Of a stretch of 44,152 nt of DNA, positions 22,256-31,189 are shown in pieces. This DNA comes from Pseudoduganella buxea (GTDB lineage: Bacteria; Pseudomonadota; Gammaproteobacteria; Burkholderiales; Burkholderiaceae_D). A program made the position numbers and the translations under genes. The stretch lies in NCBI RefSeq assembly GCF_009720835.1, contig NZ_WNKZ01000051.1, forward strand, positions 1-44,152, given 5' to 3'. Under the pieces are notes generated by a model, which ran no database searches, was not told the DNA's origin, and saw only the letters and a list, made by a program, of their open reading frames with translations. The first letter of the stretch is position 1; each line of letters opens with the position of its first letter.

Positions 22256-23857
22256 ATGTCCCTGCGCCTCCCGTTGTCCATTCTCGCGCTGGCCGCCTTG
22301 TCAGGCTGCCAGGTCGCTCCCCAGGCACCGTGGCAGCCCGACCGGGGCGACGGCAGCTACCGCAATCCCATCCTGCATGCGGATTACTCCGACCCCGATG
22401 CGATCCGCGTGGGCGAGCGTTACTACATGACGGCGTCGAGCTTCAATTACGTGCCCGGCCTGCCGCTGCTGGAGTCGACCGACATGGTCAACTGGAAGCT
22501 GGTCGGCCATGCCCTGCCGCGGCTCGTGCCCGAGGCGGCGTTCGCAGCGCCCGAGTACGGCAAGGGCGTGTGGGCGCCCTGCCTGCGCTGGCACGACGGC
22601 AAATTCTGGATCTTCTATCCCGACCCGGACCACGGTGTCTACGTCATCACGGCCGAAAAATTCGCCGGTCCGTGGAGCGTACCGCACCTGCTTTTGCCCG
22701 GCAAGGGCATCATCGACCCGACCCCGCTGTGGGACGACGACGGCAATGCGTATCTGCTGCACGCGTGGGCAAAGAGCCGGGCCGGCATCAACAATATCCT
22801 CACCCTGCGCAAGATGGCCCCAAGCGGGGGCACCCTGCTCGACACGAAGGGCACGGACATCATCGACGGCAACCGCCTGCCCGGCTACAGGACCCTGGAA
22901 GGGCCGAAGTTTTACAAGTCCAATGGCTGGTACTACGTGTTCGCGCCCGCCGGCGGCGTGGCCGAGGGCTGGCAGAGCGTGTTCCGATCCCGCGCGATCA
23001 CGGGGCCGTACGAGGAACGCATCGTGATGGACCAGGGCGGCAGCGCCGTCAACGGCCCGCACCAGGGCGCGTGGGTGCAGGCGCCGGACGGCAAGGACTG
23101 GTTCTTCCACTTCCAGGACAAGAAGGCCTATGGGCGCATCGTCCACCTGCAGCCGATGCGCTGGACCGACGGCTGGCCCGTCATCGGTGCCGACGGCGTC
23201 CGCCCCGGCGTCGGCCAGCCGGTCGCGTCGCATGCGAAGCCGGTCGCGGGCGGCACCATTGCCGCGCCACCGGCGGGCGACGAATTCGACGCCCTCACCC
23301 TCGGCCTGCAGTGGCAATGGAATGTCAATCCGAAGCCGGAATGGGCGTCGCTGGCGGCGCGCCCCGGCGTGCTGCGGCTGGCGACGCAGGCCGTGCCCGC
23401 CGCGCGCGACTATGTGCGGGCGGCACCCATCCTGTCGCAGAAAGTGCCGGCGCCCGCGTTCACGGTACAGACCCACGTCGCCCTGGACGGGGCCCGGGAC
23501 GGCGACCGTGCCGGCCTGATCGTCGACGGCATGCAGTATGCGTGGCTTGGCCTGCGCAAAAGCGGGACGGCGATGCAACTGGTCTACACGGAGTGCGCGC
23601 CGTTCGTGATGCGCTGCACCGAATCGGGCGAGGTGCTGCTGGCCGACAGCCCGTCGGCCATGCACCTGCGGCTGGACTGGAAGGATGGCGCGGCCGTGCA
23701 GTTTTCGTACAGCGTGGACGGCAGGACGTTCACGCCGGCGCCGCGCGTATTTCAAGCGACGCAAGGACGCTGGGTGGGGGCCACGCTTGGCTTGTTCAGC
23801 GTCGGGGAACGCGCCGGCGGCTACGCCGATATCGACTACTTCCGAATTACGCCCTAG
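22256..23857 (+). CDS. GH43 family glycosidase lipoprotein (beta-xylosidase-like)
   Basis: The 533-residue precursor has a lipoprotein signal (LALAALSGC, lipidated Cys18). Residues 35-345 are the GH43 five-bladed propeller, with the three catalytic acids visible: Asp46 in ADYSDPDAI (general base), an Asp in IDPTPLWDDDG (pKa modulator) and Glu in LEGPKFYKSNGWYYVF (general acid). Residues about 360-533 are the C-terminal beta-sandwich typical of xylosidase subfamilies (FDALTLGLQWQWNVNPKP to GYADIDYF). It probably cleaves xylo- or arabino-oligosaccharides at the outer membrane or in the periplasm. The ATG at 22256 gives the lipoprotein signal directly; the frame opens upstream without a ribosome binding site. 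Substrate is inferred from family only. Confidence 0.93.
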   Translation: MSLRLPLSILALAALSGCQVAPQAPWQPDRGDGSYRNPILHADYSDPDAIRVGERYYMTASSFNYVPGLPLLESTDMVNWKLVGHALPRLVPEAAFAAPEYGKGVWAPCLRWHDGKFWIFYPDPDHGVYVITAEKFAGPWSVPHLLLPGKGIIDPTPLWDDDGNAYLLHAWAKSRAGINNILTLRKMAPSGGTLLDTKGTDIIDGNRLPGYRTLEGPKFYKSNGWYYVFAPAGGVAEGWQSVFRSRAITGPYEERIVMDQGGSAVNGPHQGAWVQAPDGKDWFFHFQDKKAYGRIVHLQPMRWTDGWPVIGADGVRPGVGQPVASHAKPVAGGTIAAPPAGDEFDALTLGLQWQWNVNPKPEWASLAARPGVLRLATQAVPAARDYVRAAPILSQKVPAPAFTVQTHVALDGARDGDRAGLIVDGMQYAWLGLRKSGTAMQLVYTECAPFVMRCTESGEVLLADSPSAMHLRLDWKDGAAVQFSYSVDGRTFTPAPRVFQATQGRWVGATLGLFSVGERAGGYADIDYFRITP

Positions 23858-23859
23858 GG

Positions 23860-25278
23860 TTACGCCGTAGGCGCCAGGCACTGCAGCACCGCCAGCAACC
23901 CGCCGATATCGGCGCCGCTGTCCTGTCGCAAGGTGCACGGTGCCAGCTCCCGTACCGCGAAGTCATGCCGCACCGCCAGCGCGCGCACGTAAGCGGGCGT
24001 GTGCGCATAGCGTCCCGACTCGCGCAGCGCGAATCCGGTCGATCCCTCCTTCAGCGCCTCCACCGAAAACACGAACAGCCCGCCAGCGCGCAAGGCGTCG
24101 CGGGCGGCACCGAACACGCCATCGAGTTCGCCCACATACACCAGCACGTCGGCCGCCGCCAGCACATCCCATTGCGCGCGCGCCGGTTGCAGGAAGGCCG
24201 TCAGCTCGGCGCAATGGAGCTCATCGTAGACACCCGGCTCGCGCGCCTGCGCCAGCATCGCGGCCGACAGGTCGACGCCTTCCAGCCGCCGCGCCAGGGG
24301 CCGCAGCAGCGGTCCACACAGGCCCGTGCCGCAGCCCAGGTCGAGGATGTCGAGCGCGGCGTCGCCGGCCGGGAGGTGCCGCGCCAGCGCGTCCACCAGC
24401 AGCGCCGGCGTGCGGTACCGCAGCACGTCGACCAGGTGGCGGTCGAACTTGTGCGCGTACTGGTCGAACAGCGCTGCGACATAACCAGGCGGGGACGCCT
24501 GCGGGGCCGGCGCGGCACCGAGCGCGGCCAGCATATAGTCCACCGTCTCCCCATCCGCACCGAACTCGCGCGCCAACCGGTAAGCGTGCACGGCTTCTTC
24601 CTTGCGGCCCAGGGCGCGCAAGGTGTTCGCCATGCCCAGCTGGGCGCGGGCGTAGCCGGGACGGGCCGCCAGCGCCCGGTCGTAGCTGGCCACTGCCGCG
24701 TCGAACTCGCGCAGCCGCAGCAGCAGGCCGCCACGGCCGCACCACGCTTCGGCATGGCCTGGCTTCAGGCGCACGGTACGCTCGAACGCCTCCAGCGCGT
24801 CGTCGACCTGGCCCAGCGCCTGCAATGCCAGCGCCGCGCCATACAGGGCTTCCGGGTAAGCCGGTACCAGCGCCAGCGCGCGACCGTAGCTGTCCAGCGC
24901 ATCGGCGGGCCGATCGAGCCGGCGCAGCGCATTGCCCCGGTTGCACCAGGCCATGGCGTAGTCCGGCTGCAGCGCCAGCGCCCGTTCATAGCTGGCCAGC
25001 GCATCCGTTTCCCGGCCCAGGTCCTGCAGCACCGCGCCCAGGTTGCAGTGGGCGATGGCCTTGCCGGGGTCGACGGCGATGGCGCGCCCGATCAGGTCGA
25101 GCGCGGCCTTGGGCGCCTTGCCCTGGCGCGCCGCCACGCCGGACAGGTGCAGCGCATCGAAATTGACGGGGTCCAGCCGCAGCACGGCGGCGTACAGCGC
25201 ATCGGCCTGGGCCAGCTCGCCGCGCTGGTGGTGCGCGACGGCCTGCCGCAACAGGCCGGGAATATCGGGAACGGTCAT
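23860..25278 (-). CDS. TPR-repeat protein with C-terminal class I methyltransferase
   Basis: The 472-residue protein has about six tetratricopeptide repeats in residues 1-245 (for example LGAVLQDLGRETDALASYER and GNALRRLDRPADALDSYGRA). A class I SAM methyltransferase follows in residues 262-472, with motif I ILDLGCGTGLCGPLL (312-326), motif II EGVDLSAAML and the post-I region DVLAAADVLVYVGELDGVF. The linker segment YVAALFDQYAHKFDRHLVD is the conserved entry of this TPR-methyltransferase group, seen in many proteobacteria. The substrate is unknown; the TPR half may bind a protein or glycolipid target. It ends two bases from the GH43 stop codon, convergently. Confidence 0.9.
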   Translation of the reverse strand: MTVPDIPGLLRQAVAHHQRGELAQADALYAAVLRLDPVNFDALHLSGVAARQGKAPKAALDLIGRAIAVDPGKAIAHCNLGAVLQDLGRETDALASYERALALQPDYAMAWCNRGNALRRLDRPADALDSYGRALALVPAYPEALYGAALALQALGQVDDALEAFERTVRLKPGHAEAWCGRGGLLLRLREFDAAVASYDRALAARPGYARAQLGMANTLRALGRKEEAVHAYRLAREFGADGETVDYMLAALGAAPAPQASPPGYVAALFDQYAHKFDRHLVDVLRYRTPALLVDALARHLPAGDAALDILDLGCGTGLCGPLLRPLARRLEGVDLSAAMLAQAREPGVYDELHCAELTAFLQPARAQWDVLAAADVLVYVGELDGVFGAARDALRAGGLFVFSVEALKEGSTGFALRESGRYAHTPAYVRALAVRHDFAVRELAPCTLRQDSGADIGGLLAVLQCLAPTA

Positions 25279-25623
25279 GGCGCGTATTGGATCACATATC
25301 TGTCACATGCTGGTAAACGGCCTGTCATATTGGATGGGCACAATACGTCTCGCTCAGTGGAGAGGGCAACACCTGGCGGCGCAAGCTGCCACTACCGGCG
25401 CCGGCGGTCGGGAAATATACCGGCACCAAATTCCCCTTCTTATCGTCGCGTGCGCTGCCGGATTTGTAACGGCAGGCGCACAGGCGGCGACAATTCGTGA
25501 CTTTTACCCTGATACGCGGTGCTAAACTTTACGAAGCATCAAACACGTGCGCCGGGCCAATGGCGCTCTTTTGTGTAATCCGGCTTGCTCATTCGCGTAG
25601 CGGATCGATGAAGGAGGAAAACC
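25279..25623. other. 345-base gap upstream of the S8 peptidase gene
   Basis: This divergent intergenic region is AT-richer than its surroundings. I see no ORF with a ribosome binding site, no RNA gene and no clear hairpin. Near 25520-25528 the sequence TGCTAAACT could be an extended -10 for the peptidase, leaving a leader of about 90 bases. GAAGGAGG at 25610-25617 is its ribosome binding site. Confidence 0.4.
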
Positions 25624-26802
25624 ATGAAGAATTATGTTGTCCTGAGAAGCAGCCCCGACGCCAGCCGTGGCGTCCAGCCCGGCCACGCCGGCACGAGATT
25701 GCTGGAAACCCTGCGACCGGCGGCCAAGCCGGAAATCACGGTCGAACGCATGTCCGAGCGCGAGCTGGCCGAAGTGCGGGCCGAGCCGGAAGTTCGCCTC
25801 GTCGCGCCGGCGATGCCGACCCGCCTGATCCAGCCCTTCGACAGCAGCGCCGGCCCGGCTGCGGCGGACAGCTGGGGCGTGTCCGCCGTCGGCGCCGACA
25901 GGAGCCGTTTCAGCGGCGCGGGCGTGACGGTCTGCGTGCTCGACACGGGCATCGACGCCACCCATGCCGCCTTCAACGGCATGAACCTGGTGACACAGGA
26001 CTTCAGCGGCGACGGCATCGACGACGTCGTCGGCCACGGCACCCACTGCGCCGGCACCATCTTCGGGCGCGACGTGGGCCAGCGCATCGGCATCGCGCGT
26101 GGCGTGCAGAAGGCACTGATCGGCAAGGTGCTGGGCAATGACGGCAGCGGCAGTTCCGACATGCTCTTCAACGGCATGACGTGGGCCCTGCAGCAGAAGG
26201 CCGACATCATCTCGATGTCGCTGGGCTTCGATTTCCCCGGCATGGTCGAACAGCTGGTGGGCGGCGGCATGCCCGTCGCGCTGGCGACGTCGCAGGCGCT
26301 GGAAGCCTACCGGGGCAACCTGCGCATGTTCGACGCCATCATGGCAATGCTGGACGCGCAGGGCGCCATGGGCATCGAGCCGCTGGTGGTGGCGGCGGCC
26401 GGCAACGAAAGCCGGCGCGACGAAAACCCGGACTTCCGCATCGCCGTCTCGCTGCCGGCGGCGGCCAACGACGTCGTCTCCGTTGCCGCCATCGGCCGCA
26501 GGAACAACAAGCTGTTCGTGGCCGACTTTTCCAACAATATGGCCCGCATCAGCGCCCCGGGCGTGGATATCACGTCGGCCTTCCCCGGCGGCGGCCTGCG
26601 CACCTGGAGCGGCACCAGCATGGCCTGCCCGCACGTGGCCGGCGTGGCGGCCCTTTGGTGGGAAGCGCTGCAGAGCGAAGGCCAGCAGGCCGACGCACGC
26701 ACCGTGGCGGCACGCCTGTCGGCCAGCGCGCGCCGCGACGTGTTCGGCCCGGACATCGAGGCCATCGATATCGGCGACGGCTTCCTGACGTCGCCGGAAT
26801 AG
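25624..26802 (+). CDS. S8 (subtilisin) family serine peptidase without signal peptide
   Basis: The 392-residue protein has all catalytic residues of family S8: Asp107 in VCVLDTGID, His138 in GHGTHCAGT, oxyanion Asn261 in VVAAAGNE and Ser332 in GTSMACPHVAG. Residues 1-75 form a short propeptide-like region (KNYVVLRSSPDASRG...). No signal peptide is visible; the N-terminus MKNYVVLRS is the first strand of the propeptide domain. It may act in the cytosol or leave by a non-Sec route. An insertion of about 45 residues lies between the MSLGF strand and the Asn261 strand. A strong GGAGG precedes the ATG. The gene stands alone, convergent with the GntR gene. Confidence 0.93.
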   Translation: MKNYVVLRSSPDASRGVQPGHAGTRLLETLRPAAKPEITVERMSERELAEVRAEPEVRLVAPAMPTRLIQPFDSSAGPAAADSWGVSAVGADRSRFSGAGVTVCVLDTGIDATHAAFNGMNLVTQDFSGDGIDDVVGHGTHCAGTIFGRDVGQRIGIARGVQKALIGKVLGNDGSGSSDMLFNGMTWALQQKADIISMSLGFDFPGMVEQLVGGGMPVALATSQALEAYRGNLRMFDAIMAMLDAQGAMGIEPLVVAAAGNESRRDENPDFRIAVSLPAAANDVVSVAAIGRRNNKLFVADFSNNMARISAPGVDITSAFPGGGLRTWSGTSMACPHVAGVAALWWEALQSEGQQADARTVAARLSASARRDVFGPDIEAIDIGDGFLTSPE

Positions 26803-26812
26803 CCGGTATCGG

Positions 26813-27583
26813 TCAGGCCAGGGCGGCGTCCATTCCAGTGGGCGCCGCCAGTCCCGCCTGCAGTACGAACGGATAGATGCCGCGCCGGTGGCCGTCGTCG
26901 AAGCCCAGGCTGACGGCGTAATGGCCGACCGGCTCGATTGCCGTCAGCCGCGTCGTGGTGGCGGCGGCCACATCGCCTCCCGACCGCCGCAACGCCCCGC
27001 AGCCGGCGCTGATGGCGCCGATCTGCACGTCGGCGTGGCCCAGCGTGATGCCGTAGTCGCTCTCCAGGATCAGGAAGGTGTCACGCCCGGCCAGGTCCTC
27101 GCCGCGCAGGCGCTCGCCCACCTGGGGCGGCAGGTAGGTCACTTCGAACGATACGGGCGCGTTGTCGAGGTAGCGCACGCGCCGGATCTCGCTGACCTGG
27201 GCGCCCGCCTCTAGGCCCAGCCGCTCGGCTACCTGGGCCGCGGCAGGCAGCAGCACGTGGCTGACGACCTGGTTGACGATGCGGTGGCCGCCCCGCGCCA
27301 TCGCTTCGCCGAAGCCCTCCAGCCGCGCCAGCTCCTGGCTGGGCCGGGCGCCGGCGACGAACGTGCCCTTGCCCGCCACCTTGACGATCAGGCCCTCGTT
27401 GCGCAGATCATCCAGCGCCTGGCGCACGGTGATGCGGCTGACGGCGAAGATGGCGCCGATCTCGCTTTCGGCCGGCAGCCGCGCCGCCGGGGCGTAGGTG
27501 CCGTCATTGATGCGCTCGCGCAGGCGTTCGCGCACCTGGGAGTACAGCGGTATTGCAGAGTGTTCGAGGGCGCGGAAGGTCAT
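26813..27583 (-). CDS. GntR family (HutC-type) transcriptional regulator
   Basis: The protein (256 residues from this start) has a GntR winged helix in residues 5-72: IPLYSQVRERLRERINDGTY, LPAESEIGAIFAVSRITVRQ and GLIVKVAGKGTFVAG. Residues 95-245 are a UTRA ligand domain, with RRVRYLDNAPVSFEVTYLP and the terminal HRRGIYPFVLQ. HutC-type regulators bind small effectors such as histidine breakdown products or sugar phosphates; the effector here is unknown. The ATG at 27583 has AGGA eight bases upstream; an ATG 15 bases earlier does not have suitable spacing. A TGTCATGACA palindrome is 20 bases upstream, fitting autoregulation. No transport or catabolic genes accompany it. Confidence 0.93.
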   Translation of the reverse strand: MTFRALEHSAIPLYSQVRERLRERINDGTYAPAARLPAESEIGAIFAVSRITVRQALDDLRNEGLIVKVAGKGTFVAGARPSQELARLEGFGEAMARGGHRIVNQVVSHVLLPAAAQVAERLGLEAGAQVSEIRRVRYLDNAPVSFEVTYLPPQVGERLRGEDLAGRDTFLILESDYGITLGHADVQIGAISAGCGALRRSGGDVAAATTTRLTAIEPVGHYAVSLGFDDGHRRGIYPFVLQAGLAAPTGMDAALA

Positions 27584-27602
27584 GTGGTGTCCTGGCATGT
27601 CC

Positions 27603-27612
27603 TGTCATGACA
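27603..27612. promoter_or_regulatory. Candidate GntR operator
   Basis: TGTCATGACA is a perfect 10-base palindrome 20 bases upstream of the GntR start. It fits the general GntR pattern of GT and AC half-sites. Confidence 0.45.
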
Positions 27613-27704
27613 AGCCATGACGTTGCAAGGATGGTATCGACGCGGCCCCGGCCTTGGAACGAATGGTTTTGTGCCTGCTGATGCGCGCGGCACCTGATGC
27701 GGCG

Positions 27705-27724
27705 CGCGCATATCGATATGCGCG
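27705..27724. promoter_or_regulatory. 20-base perfect palindrome between GntR and RMD1 genes
   Basis: CGCGCATATCGATATGCGCG is a perfect 20-base palindrome in the divergent intergenic region, 84 bases before the RMD1-family start. The sequence differs from the TGTCATGACA site, so it may serve another regulator. Confidence 0.55.
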
Positions 27725-27807
27725 AAGGAGAAAACGCCGGCGGGGCGGCTTCGTTTATGATGGCGTCCTCGCAGCTCCGGCCCGAACGCCACGCAAACGG
27801 AAATACC

Positions 27808-28692
27808 ATGGAAAGCCACACCGACAGGAAGAAAATACGCTGGACCCCGCGGCCCCGCGCCCGCCCGGGCTTGCACGTGAAGACGGAGAAGCTGCCGTTC
27901 CAGCGTCCCGTCATCCCCCACGCCGAATTCACGGCCAGCGCCATCATGGCGGCCGAGCGCATCGACGTGCGGGCCATCTCGGCCTTCGAGATCATCGCCA
28001 AGTCGCCGTTCACGGTAAAGCTGGGCCAGGGCGGCATCGCCGCCATCTTCCGCTACGGCGCCGTGGTGCTGTTCAACGCCTCGCCGCAGGAAAAGGCCCG
28101 GCTGCTCGACACCCTCGCCGCCCATGCCTCGGGCGCGGGCGATATCAATGCCGAGGAAGTGTCGACGATCCAGGTCAGCCCGGACGAGGAAGAAGGACCG
28201 TCCGGCCCGTGCATCAAGATCAAGAACGCCGACCGCCTGCGCCTGCAGCTGATCGCCGAGGTGATGGCGAAAGCCACCATGCTGTCGTTCCAGGAACGGC
28301 GCGCCGCGCGCGACTTCGACCTGAGCGAACCGCTGGCGCGCGACCTGGCCGAAGACGGCCGCTTTTCCGCCAAGCCGGCCGAGCTGCTCAAGGCGGTGGG
28401 CAATATGCTGCTGGCGGAGAACCGCTTGAATGGCCGTGCCGGCGTGCTCGATCGCCCCGACCTGCTGTGGGATAACCCCGGCCTGTCCGGCCTGTACGCC
28501 CGCCTGGAAGGCGATTACGAACTGCACGACCGCGCCGCGGCGCTGGACCGCAAGCTGACCACGCTGTCGCACACGTCGGAAACCCTGGTGGAGACGATGC
28601 GCTACCACAGTTCCCATCGGCTGGAAGTGGCCATCCTGCTGCTGATCTTTACTGAGCTGTGCCTCGGCCTGTACGGCCACTTCGGGCACTGA
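27808..28692 (+). CDS. RMD1/DUF155 family membrane protein
   Basis: The 294-residue protein matches DUF155 (RMD1 family): KSPFTVKLGQGGIAAIFRYG, VVLFNASPQEKARLL, RLQLIAEVMAKATMLSFQER and ALDRKLTTLSHTSETLVETM. One transmembrane helix is at the extreme C-terminus (LEVAILLLIFTELCLGLYGH), so it should be tail-anchored with the main part in the cytosol. Eukaryotic members (Rmd1, Rmd8, RMND1) act in mitochondria or meiosis; bacterial function is unknown. The ATG at 27808 follows GGAAATACC; the frame opens further upstream but has no conserved sequence there. The gene is divergent from the GntR gene. Confidence 0.87.
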   Translation: MESHTDRKKIRWTPRPRARPGLHVKTEKLPFQRPVIPHAEFTASAIMAAERIDVRAISAFEIIAKSPFTVKLGQGGIAAIFRYGAVVLFNASPQEKARLLDTLAAHASGAGDINAEEVSTIQVSPDEEEGPSGPCIKIKNADRLRLQLIAEVMAKATMLSFQERRAARDFDLSEPLARDLAEDGRFSAKPAELLKAVGNMLLAENRLNGRAGVLDRPDLLWDNPGLSGLYARLEGDYELHDRAAALDRKLTTLSHTSETLVETMRYHSSHRLEVAILLLIFTELCLGLYGHFGH

Positions 28693-28813
28693 CTCGTCAC
28701 TGAGCCGCCACTGCAGGGCGGTGTCGAAAATATATTTTTCGTCTGCTGCATCCAAAGCCGGTGCCCCGGCGTAGTGATCGTATCAACGTTGCGCCGGCAG
28801 CATCGGCGCCGCT

Positions 28814-28831
28814 GTTGAGCAATCACTCAAC
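28814..28831. promoter_or_regulatory. Inverted repeat in the leader of the DUF4394 gene
   Basis: GTTGAG and CTCAAC flank a six-base loop, ending five bases before the AGGAGG ribosome binding site. In RNA this would form a small hairpin close to the translation start; it could also be an operator. Confidence 0.35.
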
Positions 28832-28849
28832 CATTCAGGAGGCACCACC

Positions 28850-30490
28850 ATGACCGTTTCCAAGCTGATCCTTTCCCTGCCCGTCACCCTGGCACTGGCC
28901 GCCTGCGGCGGTAGCAACAACCACCATGACGATATCGTGCAGGTGCCGACGCCGGTACCCACCACGCCGGCCGTCACGCCGGGCGACGTGTTCGTGCTGA
29001 CGGCCGGCGGCAAGCTGGTGTCCTTCGACCGCGCCACGCCGGGCACCCTGCGCACCAGCGTCGCCATCACGGGACTGCAGGGCGGCGACAGCCTGGTGGG
29101 CATCGATTTCCGCCCGGCCGACGGCATGCTGTACGGCGTGGGCAGCGGCGGGCGGCTCTACACGATCGACATGACGACGGGCGCGGCGACGTTGAAATCG
29201 ACCCTGACGGCCGACACGGCCGACACCACCCAGCCCTTCACGGCGCTGGCCGGCACGGACTTCGGCGTCGACTTCAACCCCGTGGCGGACCGGCTGCGCA
29301 TCGTCGGCAACACGGGCCAGAGCCTGCGCATCAACGTCGACACGGGCCTGGTGACCACGGACGGCGCCATCAACGGCGGTGCCGCCAACAGCGCCATCAC
29401 GGCGTCGGCCTATACCAACTCCTTCGCCGGCACGGGCAGCACGACCCTGTACGGCATCGATACCGTCAATGACACGCTGTATACCCAGAACCCGCCGAAC
29501 AACGGCACGCTGGCCACGCCGGTGGCGCTGGGCATCGATGCCGGCAGCGCCAACGGCTTCGATATCGACGGCCGCAGCAATGCCGCCTACCTGCTGGCGA
29601 CCGCTGGCGGCGTGCGCAATCTCTACACGGTGAACCTGGCGGCGACATCTGGCGCGGCCACCCTGGTCGGCGCCCTGGGCGTGACGGAGGACGTGCGCGG
29701 CCTGGCCCTGCGCCCCGGCGCGGCGCCGATGGTGTATGGCCTGACGGACGACGCCCGCCTGGTCGCGTTCAAGGCGACGACGCCGAACACCCTGGCCAGC
29801 ACGGTCGCCATCACGGGCCTGAACAGCGGCGAGACACTGCTGGGCATCGACTTCCGGCCGAAGGACGGGATGATGTATGGCCTGACGTCGGCCGCACGGA
29901 TCGTCACGATCGACGCCGCCACCGGCGCGGCCACGGCCAAGGCGACCTTGATGGCCGATGCGGCCGATACCAGCGCGCCTTACACGGCCATTACCGGCAC
30001 GGCATTTGCCGTCGATTTCAACCCCGTGGCGGACCGCCTGCGCGTGATCGGCAACATGGGCCAGAGCCTGCGCATCAATGTCGACACGGGTGCGACGACG
30101 ACGGACGGCGCCATCAACCGTGCCGGCGGCACCGCGCCGATGGTGGCGGCCGCGGCCTACACCAACAGCGTGACGGGTGCGACGGCGACGATGCTGTTCG
30201 ACCTGGATAGTGCGTCGGATGTGCTGGCCCTGCAGAATCCGCCGAACGACGGCACCTTGACCAACGTGGGCGCCCTGGGCCTGGACAGCGCCGGCGATGG
30301 CGGCTTCGATATCGCGGGCGGCGCCAACGGCTTGGTGCTGGCGGCCCTGCGCACGGCCGCGGGCGGTGCCAGCACCCTGTACCGGATCGACCTGGCCACG
30401 GGCGCGGCGACGCCGGTCAACGGCGCGGCCGACCCGAAACTGTCGGCCATCGGCAGCGGCACCGCGCTGCGCGACATCGCCATCAAGTAA
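28850..30490 (+). CDS. Lipoprotein with two tandem DUF4394 domains
   Basis: The 546-residue precursor has a lipoprotein signal ending LALAAC (Cys19). After a Pro/Thr-rich linker come two homologous halves of about 240 residues, each a DUF4394 domain. Shared elements are GIDFRPADGMLYGV / GIDFRPKDGMMYGL, VDFNPVADRLRIVGN / VDFNPVADRLRVIGN, GQSLRINVDTG in both, and NPPNNGTLA / NPPNDGTLT. The repeated blades suggest a beta-propeller made of two similar parts. It should be anchored to the outer or inner membrane and face the periplasm or surface. Function is unknown. AGGAGG at 28837-28842 precedes the ATG. It is convergent, nine bases apart, with the anti-sigma factor gene. Confidence 0.9.
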   Translation: MTVSKLILSLPVTLALAACGGSNNHHDDIVQVPTPVPTTPAVTPGDVFVLTAGGKLVSFDRATPGTLRTSVAITGLQGGDSLVGIDFRPADGMLYGVGSGGRLYTIDMTTGAATLKSTLTADTADTTQPFTALAGTDFGVDFNPVADRLRIVGNTGQSLRINVDTGLVTTDGAINGGAANSAITASAYTNSFAGTGSTTLYGIDTVNDTLYTQNPPNNGTLATPVALGIDAGSANGFDIDGRSNAAYLLATAGGVRNLYTVNLAATSGAATLVGALGVTEDVRGLALRPGAAPMVYGLTDDARLVAFKATTPNTLASTVAITGLNSGETLLGIDFRPKDGMMYGLTSAARIVTIDAATGAATAKATLMADAADTSAPYTAITGTAFAVDFNPVADRLRVIGNMGQSLRINVDTGATTTDGAINRAGGTAPMVAAAAYTNSVTGATATMLFDLDSASDVLALQNPPNDGTLTNVGALGLDSAGDGGFDIAGGANGLVLAALRTAAGGASTLYRIDLATGAATPVNGAADPKLSAIGSGTALRDIAIK

Positions 30491-30499
30491 GCAGGCAAG

Positions 30500-31189
30500 C
30501 TAAATTGTCTTGACGGCCCGGCCGATGAACAGGATCGGGCCCGTCGGCCGGCCGATCGGCGAACCCTGTTCGGGCTCCAAGGTGATCTCGAACAGCTGGT
30601 TCGGCTGCAGCGGCGGCAGCTTGTCCAGCTTCACCTCGAACGGCCGGCCCGGCGTGACGAGGCCCAGCGACACGGGCCCCTTCCAGCCGTCCGCCTTGGT
30701 CCACAGCTGCAGGGCCTTTTGCGGCGGCACGGCCGTCTGCACCAGCTGCTCCAGGCGCAGGGTACGGCTGTCGCTGACCTTGACGATCCAGCCCGGCGCC
30801 ATGCTTTGCGGCTGGGCCAGCACCACCATATAGGTAGGCGGCGCATCCACGCGCACGCCTATCACCACGGCCATGATGGCGGCGGCGGTCAGGCCGCCGG
30901 CAGCCAGGGCGCGCCACAAATTCAGTCCATTCCACCACGGCGTCGCCGGGCGCGCGGGCGGTGCCGTGCTGCGTTCGATGCGGGCCCACAGCGCCGCCGA
31001 AGGCGTCACGGGTTCGGCCAGGCCGGCCAGCGGCAGCAGCCGTTCTTCCCAATAGCGCACGGCGGCGCGCAGCGCCTCGTCGTGCACCAGGGCCTGTTCG
31101 ACTTCGCGGCGGCGCGCGGCGGACAGGGTGCCCAACACATACTCGCCGGCCAGTTCGTGGGGATCGTGGGGATCGCGGATCGGGTTCAT
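30500..31189 (-). CDS. Anti-sigma factor, RskA type
   Basis: The 229-residue protein has a cytoplasmic N-terminal sigma-binding region (HELAGEYVLGTLSAARRREV, residues 11-30, with a helical stretch to about 75). There is one transmembrane helix (ALAAGGLTAAAIMAVVIGV, about 95-113) and a periplasmic RskA domain of about 110 residues (ILFIGRAVKTI at the end). It lacks the HxxxCxxC zinc motif. RskA-type factors hold an ECF sigma at the membrane until the periplasmic part is cleaved. The ATG at 31189 overlaps the sigma stop codon (ATGA), so the pair is translationally coupled; the GTG at 31198 is less likely. Confidence 0.9.
   Translation of the reverse strand: MNPIRDPHDPHELAGEYVLGTLSAARRREVEQALVHDEALRAAVRYWEERLLPLAGLAEPVTPSAALWARIERSTAPPARPATPWWNGLNLWRALAAGGLTAAAIMAVVIGVRVDAPPTYMVVLAQPQSMAPGWIVKVSDSRTLRLEQLVQTAVPPQKALQLWTKADGWKGPVSLGLVTPGRPFEVKLDKLPPLQPNQLFEITLEPEQGSPIGRPTGPILFIGRAVKTI

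Noticed and set aside
22195..25500. A plus-strand frame of about 1100 codons across the GH43 and TPR-methyltransferase genes
   Set aside because: It crosses two recognised genes in wrong frames and its composition is that of a shadow frame.
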